In this document: positions 22,347 through 34,895 of the stretch, one piece after another
Position numbering within the stretch: position 1 is the stretch's first letter
Layout: each line of letters starts with the position of its first letter
Assembly: GCA_024516155.1 (NCBI GenBank)
Contig: JAJJXM010000049.1
Location: 1-64,000, forward strand
Direction of reading: 5' to 3'
From: Pyronema omphalodes
Lineage: Eukaryota; Ascomycota; Pezizomycetes; Pezizales; Pyronemataceae
Length of the DNA: 64,000 nt
Program-made: the position numbers and the translations under genes
Notes under the pieces: generated by a model
The model's input: only the letters and a program-made list of their open reading frames with translations
What the model was told of the DNA's origin: nothing
Database searches by the model: none

Positions 22347-24956
22347 ATGTCAATCGCGGATCAGTATGATGTACTGGAACTAATAGGTACGCTGGGATGT
22401 CTGGAAGAGAATCATAGGCGGATCAAAGGAAGAATTGAAGAGAAAGACTGGAGAGGAGGTCTGATTCAGGGAGGAGTGAAGAGGGATTGAAGAGGGAGGG
22501 TAGGAGAGGAGGAGAACATTGAAGAGGGATTGAGGAGAATGTGCTAACGGATTGCTTGATGTTAAAGGAAGAGGATCGTTCGGTTTGATTAGGAAGGTTA
22601 GGAGGAAGAGTGATGGTCATGTGGGTTTCCTTCCTTCCTTCCTTCCTTCATTTCCTTTGCGCTCTTTTTGGTTTGAGGTTTGGAGTTTGGTGGCGGGGGG
22701 AGGGGGGGTTGCAGAGCGCCGACGGTCCGGAAGTCACTGTGGTTTTGAGACTCCATGGTCCTCCAATGCGAAGAGGCCAATACGAAGAAACGCGACTAAC
22801 TTTTCACTGTGTAGATCCTCGTCCGAAAAGAAATCGCATACCACCGCATGTCCGACAAAGAACGGAAGCAATTAAATGCTGAATGTGGAATCCTCGCACA
22901 AGTAAAGCACCCGAATATTGTCGAATACTACACAAAGGATCATGTTAAAGCCGATGCGAGTTTACATTTGTATGTGGAGCGGGGAATTTCGTTTTGAACA
23001 ACATTACGATGGGAAAAAGGCACGGTGCTGACTATAAGCGTGAAGATATATGGAATACTGTGGGAATGGTGACCTTTCTCAAACGATAAAAGAATGTCGA
23101 AGCGTAGGAAAACTGTTACCGGAAGCTATGATTTGGACATATTTTACGCAAATTGTCCTGGCGCTTTATAGATGCCATAATGGTGTGAATCCTCCACCGG
23201 TGGGAAATCTTTGGGAGAAGATGACAGTGCCAATACCACCGGATGATAAGGTCCCGATAAAAATCTTACATCGGGATCTGAAACCTGAGAACAGTATGTG
23301 CTCCTTCTTGAAATTGACTGATCATCACCCAGGAACTTATCTAGTCACCTTGTAGTTTTCCTCGGCGAAAACGGCGACGTTAAACTCGGCGATTTTGGTT
23401 TATCAAAAATGTTGGCACCAGAGCAACAACTTACCACTACCTACGTCGGAACACCATACTACATGTCCCCCGAAATCGTCAGCGACTTGCCATACACAAA
23501 CAAATCCGACATTTGGTCATTAGGATGCATCATCTACGAACTTTGTCAACTCTCTCCACCATTTAACGCAAAAACTCAATGGTCCCTCATTGATAAAATC
23601 AAAACCGGCAAATATGCACCAATTCCAAAGCAATACTCTCCGGAGCTGCGACATGTGATTGACATTTGCCTGAAAGTGGACCCAAGTAAAAGACCGGATA
23701 CTGCAGCGTTGTTGGAGATGGAGATTTTCAAGATAATGCACAAAGAACGGGAAATTGTGTTGCTACATAGACATCTTCAGGCGGCAGAATTAACATTAAA
23801 ATCTCGGGAAGAAGATATATTACGGAAAGAGCAGCAACTTCTTCAAAAAGCCGAAGAAATGCGTAAAGACTTTGAAGAGAGGAGTATACAAATGCATGGA
23901 GAAATTGACGCCTCATTACGAGCACAATGGGAATCATTAGCCCACCAAGAACTTCAACGCCTCGTGGATCAAGAAGTTGCTAAACGCATCTCTACTGAGT
24001 TGGAACCACGGATAAAGGCCGAAGTCGACTCAAGGGTACAAGCCGAAATTGCAGCTCGATTAGAAATAGAAGTCTTTAACACAATCCGATCCCTTGACCT
24101 AATCCCACGATTAGCAGCCAGTGCAGCAGCCCGAGAAATATCACCCCCATCAACGGCCTCTTTATCCTCCTCAGCCGCTTCGACCTCGGGTTTTAATTCC
24201 ACCCCGGCCTTCAACATAACCACAAACGGCATTAACACCTCCGCTGTTATCAATAACACACATATCCCCTTCAACCACACCTCAAACTCCGCCACATCCT
24301 TCGGAATCAGCCAACAATCCACCCCCGACTCCCCGGCTGATGTAACCATGCATTCTCCCGGCGTCGCCTTACAAACCCCTGGTCCAAAACGCCATGTCAC
24401 AACCAACGGCCCCCCTCCAAAATTCGCTAGAATGCTCCCAGATGATAGTCCCATCCGAGCACAAAGCGTTCCAGTACCCAACTTCACATCCGGGGCGCCA
24501 GAAAATCTCTCCATGCCCCCACCTCCTGCACCTCCGAAATCTCAATTCCCCTCCTCCCAGCAGCCAAAACGTAACACGACTCAAATATCCCATGCCACAG
24601 CCAGCGCAAATGGTTCTCCTGTCAGAATAGTAGGCCCTACAAGAACTAGATCTGGCTTTAATAGAGCTGGTACTACCGGGATGACGTCATTTGATCAGAC
24701 TCAGACTAGGGATAGGAGGGAGTATGGGTTGGGAGGAAGAGGCTTATCTTTGGATGATGTGGCGACAGAAAGGGATAGGCTTAGAGATAGAGATAGGGAT
24801 AGGGATAGGGATAAGGGAAGATATCAAGGACTGGGGAAACGACAGTTGGGTTTACAACCGGCCCCGAAATGGGATCCGTTGGATCTAGACGCCCCCAGCC
24901 CGTTTAAGAAGAGTATGATCATGAGAAATGGAACTGGAACTGGGATGGGGAAATGA
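22347..24956 (+). CDS. nimA: NIMA-type mitotic Ser/Thr protein kinase
   Basis: Proposed join(22347..22386, 22568..22620, 22815..22969, 23046..23293, 23356..24956), 698 residues, almost the same length as the Aspergillus NIMA protein (699). The kinase domain starts close to the N-terminus: glycine loop GRGSFG (14-19), catalytic Lys in LVRKEI (about 36), EYCGNGDL hinge, HRDLKPEN (158-165), DFG (178-180) and activation segment TYVGTPYYMSPE (194-205). A charged coiled coil (about 270-400) and a long Ser/Pro-rich tail with an RDRD repeat follow. The kinase promotes entry into mitosis by phosphorylating spindle, pore and chromatin targets. Splice junctions restore the GRGSFG, LYMEYC and NIFLGE motifs, which supports the model. 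It lies between the two receptor genes but looks like ordinary single-copy chromosome content. Confidence 0.93.
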
Positions 24957-25639
24957 TGAGGTTGTGATTGTGGTTGTGGCTGGGATGGCTGGAATATAGC
25001 TGAATGGGAATGAAATGATGAGATGGGATGGCTTAGCATAGCATAAGAATGAAGAAATAAGATACGATAGGATAGGATAGGTCAGGATTAAATGAAAGCC
25101 ACAAGAAAAATTTGGGATTCTTTCTGGAGTTTTTGGTTTTGGGTGTTGTAACATAAGGTTTGTATTATAAACTTGTTTTTTATGCTTATGCATTATACTC
25201 TCTGTTTTTTTCTTTTGACTCTAATTTTTTGGTTGTTGCTTGTTGCTTGTTGGTTGTTGGTTTTTGGTTTTTGGTTTTCTTTGTCGTTGTTATTCAGCAT
25301 GCGTGATACATACTTTTTTATGAGTTTTTTAAGGGAAGAGGGAGAGGAAGAGGGGGGAAAAGCAGACTATGTATATATGATGTATACCTAACCTACGGGG
25401 TATTTTTTTTGGGGGGGGGGGGAGGGGGGCATACGGGGAAAAAAAGAAAAAGAAATTGAAATGTGCCTTTTTTTCTCTCTCTTTTTTCTTGTGGGTAGAG
25501 ATATTGGGAATGGATGGGGTGATTATGAACTTTGGACTATGAACTATTTCTCCTGCTTCGTCTGATTCGTCTGCTTTATTTACTTTGTTTACTTGCATCA
25601 GATATATCCAGTGACAATACAGTATATTATCTCTAAAGA
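24957..25639. other. 3' flank of nimA, low-complexity DNA
   Basis: Tandem GATAGGATAGG (25060-25080), GGTTGTTGGTT-type runs (25230-25275) and a poly-G run (25410-25428) are seen. A minus-strand ORF (24885-25193) has no recognisable domain. Nothing supports a gene. Confidence 0.6.
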
Positions 25640-27396
25640 GACCTAAAGACCACTGAAGACATTGAAAAGAAGAGGACCAAGAGCATCGTAGAATTCTTTA
25701 AAGCTGTTGAAGGTCGCCTAGAGTTCAGGTGTCTTGGCCGCACTAAGGGCTTACGTGACTGTCACGTGGAGGTGGAGTTTCCACATTGGGTATATCTCCC
25801 TCTGTAGATGCGTAGAGCTAGATCACCATCGTTCTCAATGAATACACTCTTCCACCTCTACCTTTCTCACGAATTCCCGTTTCACAGAAGCATTATGTAA
25901 TATTACAGAATTATAGGATGATAGAATTATAGGATCATACAATTATAGGATCATCATGGCAACGCATCTGTAAATGGAGGGACAAAAGAATTTTGCACTT
26001 TTACTTTACTTCTCAGCAACGCAACAAGACAACAAAGGAAGAGTCCCCACCTAACAAAATAAATCGTCGCCACAACGAAGCAGCCACACCGCTGACTAAA
26101 ACACTGACAGACGTGCATCACAAAATCGCAAGCGCGTATACGTCAGTTGTATGAAGGCTACTGAGACAGCCGCGATGCTACCCGCCGCGTACCGTGGCTC
26201 AAAGTTCAGGACGGCAGGTGACGGCAGGACTTTGCGTTTCGAGTGAGGTAGTTTGCAGCAGGCGATTTGGTTCAGCTTTACCAGACATCATGGGCCGCAG
26301 AAGCGACGTTTCCAGCACTGTAGTAGATGAACCCTTTATGCTGCACTTCAGTAAAACTTTTACACCCCACTGCAGGTGCATGCTCCACCTAGCAAGAGTT
26401 TGACTGTCTATGGTAGCTTCGGTTGGGGGAAGGGGGTTTTTTTTAAAAATATTTTGGCACGCGAGAATAGTATTTAGCGCTATATGGGCTTTTTTCCACG
26501 CTGTAAGAGCGTAATATAAAAAGCCTTCTTTGGTGCATACTCTTTGAACGCTTAAATGACATTGCAGCATCAAAACATCGTGAAACGCCCAGAACACTAT
26601 AACACTTCGCAATGTTTGTGTGGTCTATAGCGCCATGTCCAATACTCCATTTTTGAATTTAATACGATACATACTGCAAAAACCTTTTTCAACTGCTGCA
26701 AAACATATAAACGAATCCTCAGTGTCTACCTGGCGAAATTTGACGCAGAAAAAAAGAAATCGGCTCTGGTCTAAACGTCTAGATTCGAAAACGCTTTTCA
26801 AAACGCTTCCCATTGCAAAATGTCTGTGACGGCAACAGAATGAAGATGTCACATGTTTTGCGAAAATACAGCATTTTTCAGCGTATAACGTTTGGGAAAC
26901 GCCAGCCATTACAGTTGCTAGTACTTTTCTGGTTGCAGTGCCATGTCGGAATGGCCCAACATTTATCTCGCGGATATGCGTTTGATTCACTATATGTAAC
27001 TGTATGTTGTTGCTATCGCGGTAAAACGTCTTACTGGGGGGAGAAGGAGCATTCTTATTCATCAGTATAGCTGTTGTTTTTGCGGGATATTCCATGTAGC
27101 CGACTTCAATGCGGGCAATGCATCAGAATTATCTAAGCAAAACACAATATGCTGTAGTGAAAACCCGCCGATTGCGAGTGACCGGAAGTGACGCTCGTCG
27201 TGGTTGCTCACGGTCAACTGCGGTCCGTCCCGTCCATGGTGCCAGTGTATGAATCAGCAATGTCGCTGCGTCGTTCTTGCGACAGTTTATCCTGGTCCAT
27301 GGGCACTTTTCATCTATTGCACTGCTGTGTTGCAAAAAATGAAACATGAAAAGTGAAAAAATTGTTTTGTCCATCCATGTACAGATGCGTTGCCGT
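25640..27396 (-). repeat. dispersed repeat copy B with complete TIR element
   Basis: 25640-27050 is the inverse of 3556-4885. A TIR-family element can be delimited from ATGGCAACGCATCTG (25956) to CAGATGCGTTGCCGT (27396), about 1.44 kb, so this is the most complete member besides 20522-21715. 27010-27396 is also about 90% alike to 43620-44029. No transposase was recognised; short frames shared with copy A are not conserved in a coding manner. Confidence 0.7.
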
Positions 27397-28095
27397 AGGC
27401 CCGCAGATGCGTCACTATTTTCATTTTTTTACCAAGGGCAGTTCAGTGCACATGTAACGTCACTTTATACATATGTGTAACGCCTCACTCCAACCACGGA
27501 AACCCTAACCCAGTATGAAAGATTCCGTAAACGGTACTCGCTATATTTGCTTCTGCTGCGTTGGATATTTTTATAATTTTCGCGCACCACAATTCGATTT
27601 GTCTAAGCTTGATTATCTATAAATATACAGAGCGCATTTTTGCTCCTGCTTGATGGTGGTTGGGTTGAAAGCCCTGCAGAAGAATACTGATTCGTTAATT
27701 CAGCTGCGGTGCGACACCATGTGGGATGGATATTTCTAAAACGCACCTCGTAAAAACGAGGCTCGTCAACGCCAAGCAACTGCACAGTGCTGGAAGTGTT
27801 TGAGAACTCTGTGCTGTTCACAATTCTAGGCAGCAACAGTGTGCGCACCATACGACACTCACACACCACATATTCAGCAAGATATCTGGCGGTTTTCTGA
27901 TATTCTGTCACTGTATTCCAACGACGCCATCACCGAGGTGCAATAGTACGGCACAAAAAACGAGCGATCGATACCGGCAGTTCGAGAAAGACATCATTGC
28001 GGTACAATAAGTGCGATATTCGATACGCAATATCGCTCCAGCAACAGCTTCTACCTTACCCTCAAGACGGAGGACCTGGAACGGCTATTAGCAAT

Positions 28096-31000
28096 ATGTC
28101 GGATGACACCCCGAAGATACGTGATCGACTAAAACGAGGACTAAGCGATATATTGCAATCGTCAAAACCTACACAGGACAAGCTGTCCAAGAAAACTAAA
28201 ATATCTGGGACAGTCACACCCTCAGGCCAGTCGCAAACAATAATCGAGTCCTCGTCAGTAGCCCAAAGTCAAGGTGTAATCAGCAATGAAGGCTTTCAAT
28301 TAATTTCGCCAAATTCGTTCCAACAAACACATGTAATGGCGACAGAGCATACGGCTGCAGATAACCGGGTCGGAACACCAGAAAAACAACCACATGATTC
28401 GACGACGACGATTACTGTCAATCCTCGATCGCTGTGGAGCAAGGCATTCGACAGCGATGACCTCAATGAGCAGCGCGAAACACTCAAAGGCCTTGGTTTT
28501 CAAGCCAGTGCCCTTGAGTGCGTATCAGAAGCGAGGGGTTATGTTGAAGACATTCTGAAAAAGAGAAAGACAAAGACTTGGAAAATTGACAAACTGCTCA
28601 ACTGGATCGATAAATTCAAAGAGATTGGGGATATCGTCGTCCAATACGATCCCGCACATGCGGCGCTGCCGTGGGCTGCGTTTCGACTTCTCCTGAAGGT
28701 TGATTACACCGCCAGATCTCTTACTTGGCCTAGCTAATGATGCTCTATAGCTTTGCGTGGATCGACAGAAAACGCTAGACTCCATCGTCGATGGCCTTGA
28801 GAACGTTGCCGGTCTTATTCAAAGGTGCACAATTTACGAGATTTTATATCTCAGAGAAGATTCCGATGCGTCGAGAAACCTCGAGAAATCCATACTTCAG
28901 CTTTACATCGCAGTACTAAAGTTCCTTGCCAAGGCTATCGATAAGGCAAAAGGTAAGTATTTCGATCCTATAGGGCTGTACTGCAACTGATACTTCTTCA
29001 GAGAATCATATCAAGGCGGTATTCTCCACACAGAACATTTCAGATTACCTTGGAAACGTAAAGAAACAGGAAAGGACTGTTAAAGATGACGCCGACGTCG
29101 TAGGAGCACAAGGTATTTGTCTACAGTGCAATCCTGGAATGTCGAGTAGTTTTAACAAACATTCAGCCAACTGCGATGGTTTCGAGTACCTTCGGGGGCA
29201 ACTGAAGGATATGAACGACATGATTTCTGATATTCAACCTCATCTCCACAATGTTCAAAACTGGCTAGAAGGTACGGAGGACCATCTGGTGTCGCCATAC
29301 TCTAGGGATGCCCACTCACGTCAGTAGACAGTGATAGATCTGCAATTCTGCAATGGATATCTACGATTCCTTACATCAGCCATCACAAACGTATCAGTGA
29401 AGAGCGCCTTGAAGGCACTGGGGAGTGGCTTTTTGAGCGACCGGAGTACGAGGAGTGGATGTCATCCAGTGATTCAAAGCTGTTATTACTGCGAGGAATT
29501 CGTAAGTGACCATATGCCTCGTTCGTTGAAATGGTTCTTGTCTTACCATGCGAATCATTAGCTGGAGCCGGTAAAACATATATAGCGTAAGCAATAACAC
29601 CCCTCACCACCCAGCACCACCCGGCACCACCCCTCCCGCCGCCGTGCCTCTCCCCCTGCCCATCCACTGTGCCCATTCTTAAATGATGCTGTTGAAGGGG
29701 TTTATATCTGACGCATGATTGCTGTAGATCAAAAGTCATTGATTGTCTGCAGCCGGACACGACAACGCTAAAATTAGCGTACTTCTACTGCAATCGAGCC
29801 GAGCAAAATCGTCGAGAGCCGGGCAGCATCCTAAACACGATCATCCAACAGCTTGCGCAGTGTGATTTTGATGATGAAAAACTGGCAAAGCCAGTTGTTG
29901 ATGTGTACCGAGACCGGAAGATCAAGGGTCAAACTTCATCACCTCTCAGCCTTGCAGAAAGTCAAGGACTGCTCGTTCAACTAACAGATATGTATCCTGA
30001 GACCATCATTTGCATAGACGCCCTGGACGAGGTTGCCGAGGATAAGCGAATTCATCTGCTGAAGGCTCTGAATGGTGTCATCGCAACATCCAAATCCCTG
30101 GTCAAGATTTTTGCAACGACTCGCATGGATCCAGACATTGTCGCACAGTTCGAGATCTTCCCCAGGATTGAGTTGCAACCTGACGACAATGTCAGCGACA
30201 TCAACCAGTTTATCGCAAAAGAAGTCGGGCGAGTGATCAATGACCGTGAACTGCTGGATGGTAAGGTATCCGATGAGCTTAGATGTGAAATCTGTAAAAT
30301 GCTTTGTAAGCGATCGAAAGGGATGTGAGTTTACCATATCATTTTATTTCGTTGCGGAGGGTGATAGAAACTAATCGACGAATGCTAGGTTCCAACTGGC
30401 GGCGCTTCAAATAACCTCCCTCTGCCAAATATTCACCGAAGACGATGTGAGAGACAATTTGCAGACTCTTCCGGACACGCTGACAGATGCCTACAATGAT
30501 ATATACCGCAACATTGCTGCCCAGAAAGGCAGTGCTCCTCGACTAGCGCTCAACGCTTTTCGCTGGATGAAATATTCCTACGGACCGCTGCAATCAAAAA
30601 TCCTGCTTGACGCAGTCTCAGTCGATTTCAGTAGGTCGGGGAAGTTATCTCGCACGACCCCAATACATGCCAACAATCTATTAAAGATGTGCCGAAATCT
30701 GCTCATCTTCGATGAACGTCTCGATGTTTTCCGGTTTGCACATCTTTCCGTGGAGGAGTACCTGGAGACTCTACCCGAGCTCAACAAAGCAAATTCTCAC
30801 GCCGAAATCGCCAAGGGGTGCCTTTCACTGTTATGTGATCCTGGTTCTTGGAACGGTTACGAGAAAATGGAAATCAAAGAAAACGATTATCACCCAAACC
30901 GTCACCTGTTGTCTTACTCCGTGGTGTTTTGGCCGTGGCACTTCTCCCACTGCACAGACCTAAATGGTTGCCGAACCCTCATCGCCCTCTGGAATACATT

Positions 31001-31532
31001 CATTGCCGAGAGTAACTACCACAGATGGCTCAGCTATCATCATCAGTGGGTGAAGACTTACGATTGGGATGAAAGAGTTGGCTTCTGGCGTAGGGTCTGG
31101 CACTGGCAAAGAGTAGCTCACGATCTCGTCTCCTTGGTCTGCGTTTTTGGGTTGACTAGAATGTTCACGTCGGCACTGGAGTCGACTGGCGATGACATAA
31201 AGCCCGACCTGAGCAAGTTACTTCGCATATCATCTACATTCGGAGACCTAGACACGGTGTCACTACTGATTGATAATGGGGCCAACGTTCACGGCTCCGA
31301 TGAGCACGGATGGACACCGCTGCATTACGCATCTGAGGAAGGGAATGAGGGGGTGTTCAAACTGCTCATTGATAAGGGCGTTGATGTCTCCACCATCGAC
31401 AAGTACGGAAGGACACCGCTGCATCTCGTATCATGGCGGGGGTATCAGAAGGTGGTCGAGCTGCTCATTGCCAGGGGTGCTGATGCCTCGGCCATCGATA
31501 AATACGGAAAGACACCGCTGGATTACGCATGA
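28096..31532 (+). CDS. NACHT-ankyrin NLR-like receptor, short-array copy with stops
   Basis: Proposed join(28096..28698, 28751..28952, 29002..29112, 29167..29271, 29325..29501, 29562..29586, 29728..30324, 30389..31532), 987 residues. The exon count and most exon lengths (202, 111, 177, 25, 597 nt) equal those of the copy at 14-18.7 kb; exon 4 is 21 nt longer. It keeps the NWD-type N-terminal domain (WIDKFKEIGDIVVQYDP), P-loop GIPGAGKTY (about 398-406), Walker B IICIDALDE and the FAHLSVEEYL motif. Only about three full ankyrin repeats precede a TGA (31530). A TAG follows at 31542, after which the same frame continues through about two more repeats to 31733. It is either a truncated but expressed receptor or a decaying copy. 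The NTPase part has no disabling change that I can see. A switch or recognition role is inferred from the family. Confidence 0.85.
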
Positions 31533-31733
31533 ATAAATTGGTAGGAAGAGGTGGTCGAACTGCTCATTGCTAAGGGCGCCGATGTCTCGGCTATAGATGA
31601 GGACGGAAACACAGCGCGGGACTACGCCTTTAAGGTGAGGGAAAGGGTGGTGGTCCAGCTTCTTAAGGAGTCAGGCGCCGTTTGTCAAGATAATCAGAGT
31701 CCTTTTCATATATGGAGCCAGAATCTGAATTAG
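31533..31733 (+). pseudogene. frame-continuing ankyrin tail beyond the stops
   Basis: Same frame as the last exon of the upstream receptor: VELLIAKGADVSAIDEDGNT, then RDYAFKVRERVVVQLLKE, then a tail with AVCQ that matches the AVCQE tail of the long copy. This is the original C-terminus, cut off by TGA and TAG codons. Confidence 0.8.
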
Positions 31734-32744
31734 AGTTAGTCTCGCAATGGGAGTCAGGGTCGGAATCAGAGGCAGAGACGGACAATGGGGACCGGTAGTC
31801 GTGAATGTTTCAGGCTGTGTTTTGAGATCAAATGTGTTCCAATCTGATTTATGAAGAATGTTTTTTTTTTATATTCTAGCTTTTCTTAATTAACGGTTAT
31901 TATTATGATGTTTTTTCTAAAACTGGCTACTGAATCTTAGTCCTCTGTGTGGTCTCATACTCATATTGAAACCAATTTCATCGTACCTCCTCAACTGCGG
32001 TATTAGAAAAATTAGTCATCTATTCTTTAGTAGCAGAAACCCTCTGTTTGGACACAGACTTCTTCGAGTCATGGATGGACAAATGTTCAGTAGTCAGTTC
32101 AATGTGAGAAGGCTTAGCAGGTCTGGTTGTAGACAGGAATACCACGATTGAGACACTGATAGACAGGGGAGACGTTTATGCTGTCTTCTGTATGAAGTAT
32201 TATGTAGTATTTATTAATTGCAGTCATTTTTCAGCAGTATATTAACTTACCAGATAATAAACTTGCATCGTACAGGACTGAACAGACCACCCAACCGTAT
32301 AGCCAGTTCACCGGGTAAAATCGTAAACCAGGTAAACTTAACTGATAATTCACAGTTAGTTGGCGCAGTTTTCGTGTCCCGGATACGCAGTTGGTTCAGT
32401 TTTGAGGGTTTCATAGAACCAGGTAACTGCAGTGCACTGATTGAACTGATTGAACTGACTCGGTAAACAGTTTACTGGTTGTCAGATACAAACCAGTTTA
32501 ACCACCTCGTTGACTACGTCACAGAAGAACAAACAGACAAACCCGCGCATAAACAGCCAAGTCAGTGCAAACGATGTACCGGGCCCCGTTTGAACTCACC
32601 TCTGTTGGCCTGAACCCTCCTATATATCTCGCCTCGACTGCCCTCTGTAGACCCACAGAACTCCACCCTATCTCACACGGCGATCCTTCTCCAACGATTT
32701 ACTACCATCAGTTCAGTTACCAGTGGCCCCTCATCAATCTCATC

Positions 32745-32996
32745 ACAGCGGACAATAACTTGGCCTTAGCCGCCATGGTCAAATGCGGGTGGGAGTCTTT
32801 AGACAAATACTGTAGTCTGACCGATCGTGCACCAGTTTACGTTGCCGCAGTCGTTCTGCACCCTAAGCGCAAGTGGCAGTATTTTCACCTTCTCTGGAGG
32901 CCTGAGTGGATTGCTCCTGCTCAGATGGCAGTTGAGAGGGTGTGGCTCCGGGAGTACAAACCCTATGGTACAAGAAAACGAGTGAGAGTGGTTTAG
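32745..32996 (+). pseudogene. hAT transposase fragment, central part
   Basis: The frame reads QWPLINLITADNNLALAAMV, LDKYCSLTDRAPVYVAAVVL and HPKRKWQYFHLLWRPEW, ending VERVWLREYKPYG. This is the region before the dimerisation domain in fungal hAT transposases, where a KYY-TD-SP-Y-AA-vLhP-KW-YF pattern is typical. It stops where the AAACACC repeats begin. Confidence 0.75.
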
Positions 32997-34550
32997 TTCA
33001 AACACCTTCGTGGTTTAGTTCAAACACCTTCGTGGTTTAGCTAAACACAGAAAGTGTTTAGTTAAACACCCTAAACACCAAAATTGTTTAGTCTGATTTA
33101 AGGTGTTTAGCTAAACCACCCATCGTTGTTTGAAAGTGTTTAGTTAAACACCCCTAAACACCGAAGTTGTTTAGTGTGATTTACGGTTTTTAGCTAAACC
33201 ACCTAGCATTGTTTAGTTAAACAACTACCTTGATTTTTTTTGTGGGGTTTTTTTTAAACACCCTAGGGGTGTTTAAATAAACAACTTCTTTTTCGCTTAT
33301 TCTTTGGGGTCTATTTAAACCATCCAAAGTGGTTCAAATAAACACCCGATTTGTGTTTAGGGATGTTCCAATAAACACCTTCTTTTTCGCTTATTCTTTG
33401 GTGTTTATTTAAACACCCTAGGGGTGTTCAAGGATGTTTAAATAAACACCTTCTTTTTCGCTTATTCTTTGGTGTTTATTTAAACACCCTAGGGGTGTTT
33501 AGATAAACAACCAATTTGTGTTTAAGGATGTTTAAATAAACACCTTGTTTTTTACATATTCTTTGGTGTTTATTTAAACACCTTCTTCTTCGCTTATTCT
33601 TCGGTGTTTATTTGAACTATCCTCTGACGTTTAAATAAACATCTACAGTCCACTTCCTAGGGATGGCTTTTCCATGGTTCATATAAATCACCCTGCAGTG
33701 TTCTACTGAACATTCAGTTTTAAACTGTAGAGCTGTATTCTGCTTATGTTTGGTGATGGAAGTGGATATTGCCTTAGTGCGCATCCCTTCCTTATGTTCT
33801 GTTCGTTCTGCCGTTGTTGTTCCTCGTTCTTCATCCATTTCATTCACTTGTTTCTCCACCTCCATCTTTCCGTCTTGTTTGACTGTAAGTTTTTCCTCAT
33901 GTCAAATGTTTGTCCCTCTACAGAATTTGTTAGTTCATACACCATACGCCACCGGAGGGACAAAAGGGAGAGAGGGGGGGGGGGGATATGAACTTCTAGA
34001 TACTCGCTGAGTCAAGTACTGCAAACCAACCCCACAAATATCTACAAAGCTAACCAGACAAACAGGATGCTCAGACAACCTAAGTCTATTTATTGAAGCG
34101 AACCATGATTCCAGCATATGTAAGGGTCAATTAAAAAAGGCACAAAGCGAATGGTACTACACAGAGAGGAGGAGCAGGAGTAGGAGGGATGAGGATGGAG
34201 GTGGGAGGTTCCTGTATGTATAGATAGAAGACCTGGCAATAGCTAGAAACATGTTACATAATGAGCGAGTGGTTTAGTAATTAATTTAACACATTCAAAA
34301 AATATCTGGGGTGCTTGATCAAACCACTATTGTGCAAGGTGTTTGGAGGTGTTTAGTAGGTGTTTAGTAGGTGTTTGAAAAGGTGTTTAAAGGTGTTTAG
34401 TAGGTGTTTAAAAAGGTGTTCAGGAGGTGTTTAAAGGTTTTTAGTAGGTGTTTAACAAGGTGTTTAGTAAATGAATTTCGTGGGTGTTTAAATTAAACAC
34501 CTTTTGTGGTTTAAAGTGTGGTTTGATTAAACACCTTTTTTTTTGTACCA
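32995..34550. repeat. AAACACC palindromic repeat block
   Basis: 33000-33640 consists of alternating GTGTTTA and TAAACAC words, many arranged as perfect dyads such as GGTGTTTATTTAAACACC, with a repeated TTCTTTTTCGCTTATTCTTT spacer about every 60-80 bp. 34310-34545 carries direct GGTGTTTAGTA repeats. About 600 bp of non-repeat sequence (33650-34260) lies between. The block separates two transposase fragments that belong together, so it is a later insertion or an amplified subterminal region. Confidence 0.8.
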
Positions 34551-34667
34551 CAGGGCAAAGGAGTAGCTGCCTCTAATAGTACAGGTGACAGGGATACTGA
34601 TGGTGATTAAGTAGCAGTGCATGATGACTTAACAGACCTGGACCTTTAGTTATCGGGTGCGCCTGCA

Positions 34668-34895
34668 CCGGTGGTAGTTGGGCAACTGGGTGAGTATGTT
34701 GATTACTGTGCGCTGGGGCTGGAGGCGGCACTTGGATATGGTCCTTCTGCCATTGAGTGGTGGTGTGAGCCGCGCCAGCGAGCCAGGTTTCCCAACCTCT
34801 GCAAAATGGCTGTCGACGTGCTGTCTATTCCCGCCATGAGCGCTGAGCCAGAGCGGCTATTTTCGGAGTGCAAGCGGATCATCAAATCGGACTGA
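34668..34895 (+). pseudogene. hAT transposase C-terminal dimerisation fragment
   Basis: The frame has a WWCEPRQRARFPNLCKMAVD block followed by VLSIPAMSAEPERLFSECK. The W-X3-...-FP-L-..-A-DvLSIPamSAEpERlFS signature is the hAT C-terminal dimerisation domain. Upstream of it the frame has stops (34609 and 34647 regions). It continues the fragment at 32745-32996 across the repeat insertion. Confidence 0.85.

Larger units (their letters stand above)
27740..32140 (+). repeat. right arm of inverted NLR duplication
   Basis: Homologous, in opposite orientation, to 13580-19038. Upstream it holds the uninterrupted version of the site into which the 549-bp element inserted in the left arm (ATCCATCCCACATGGTGTCG). 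Downstream homology fades about 120 bp before the hAT element starts. Confidence 0.85.
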
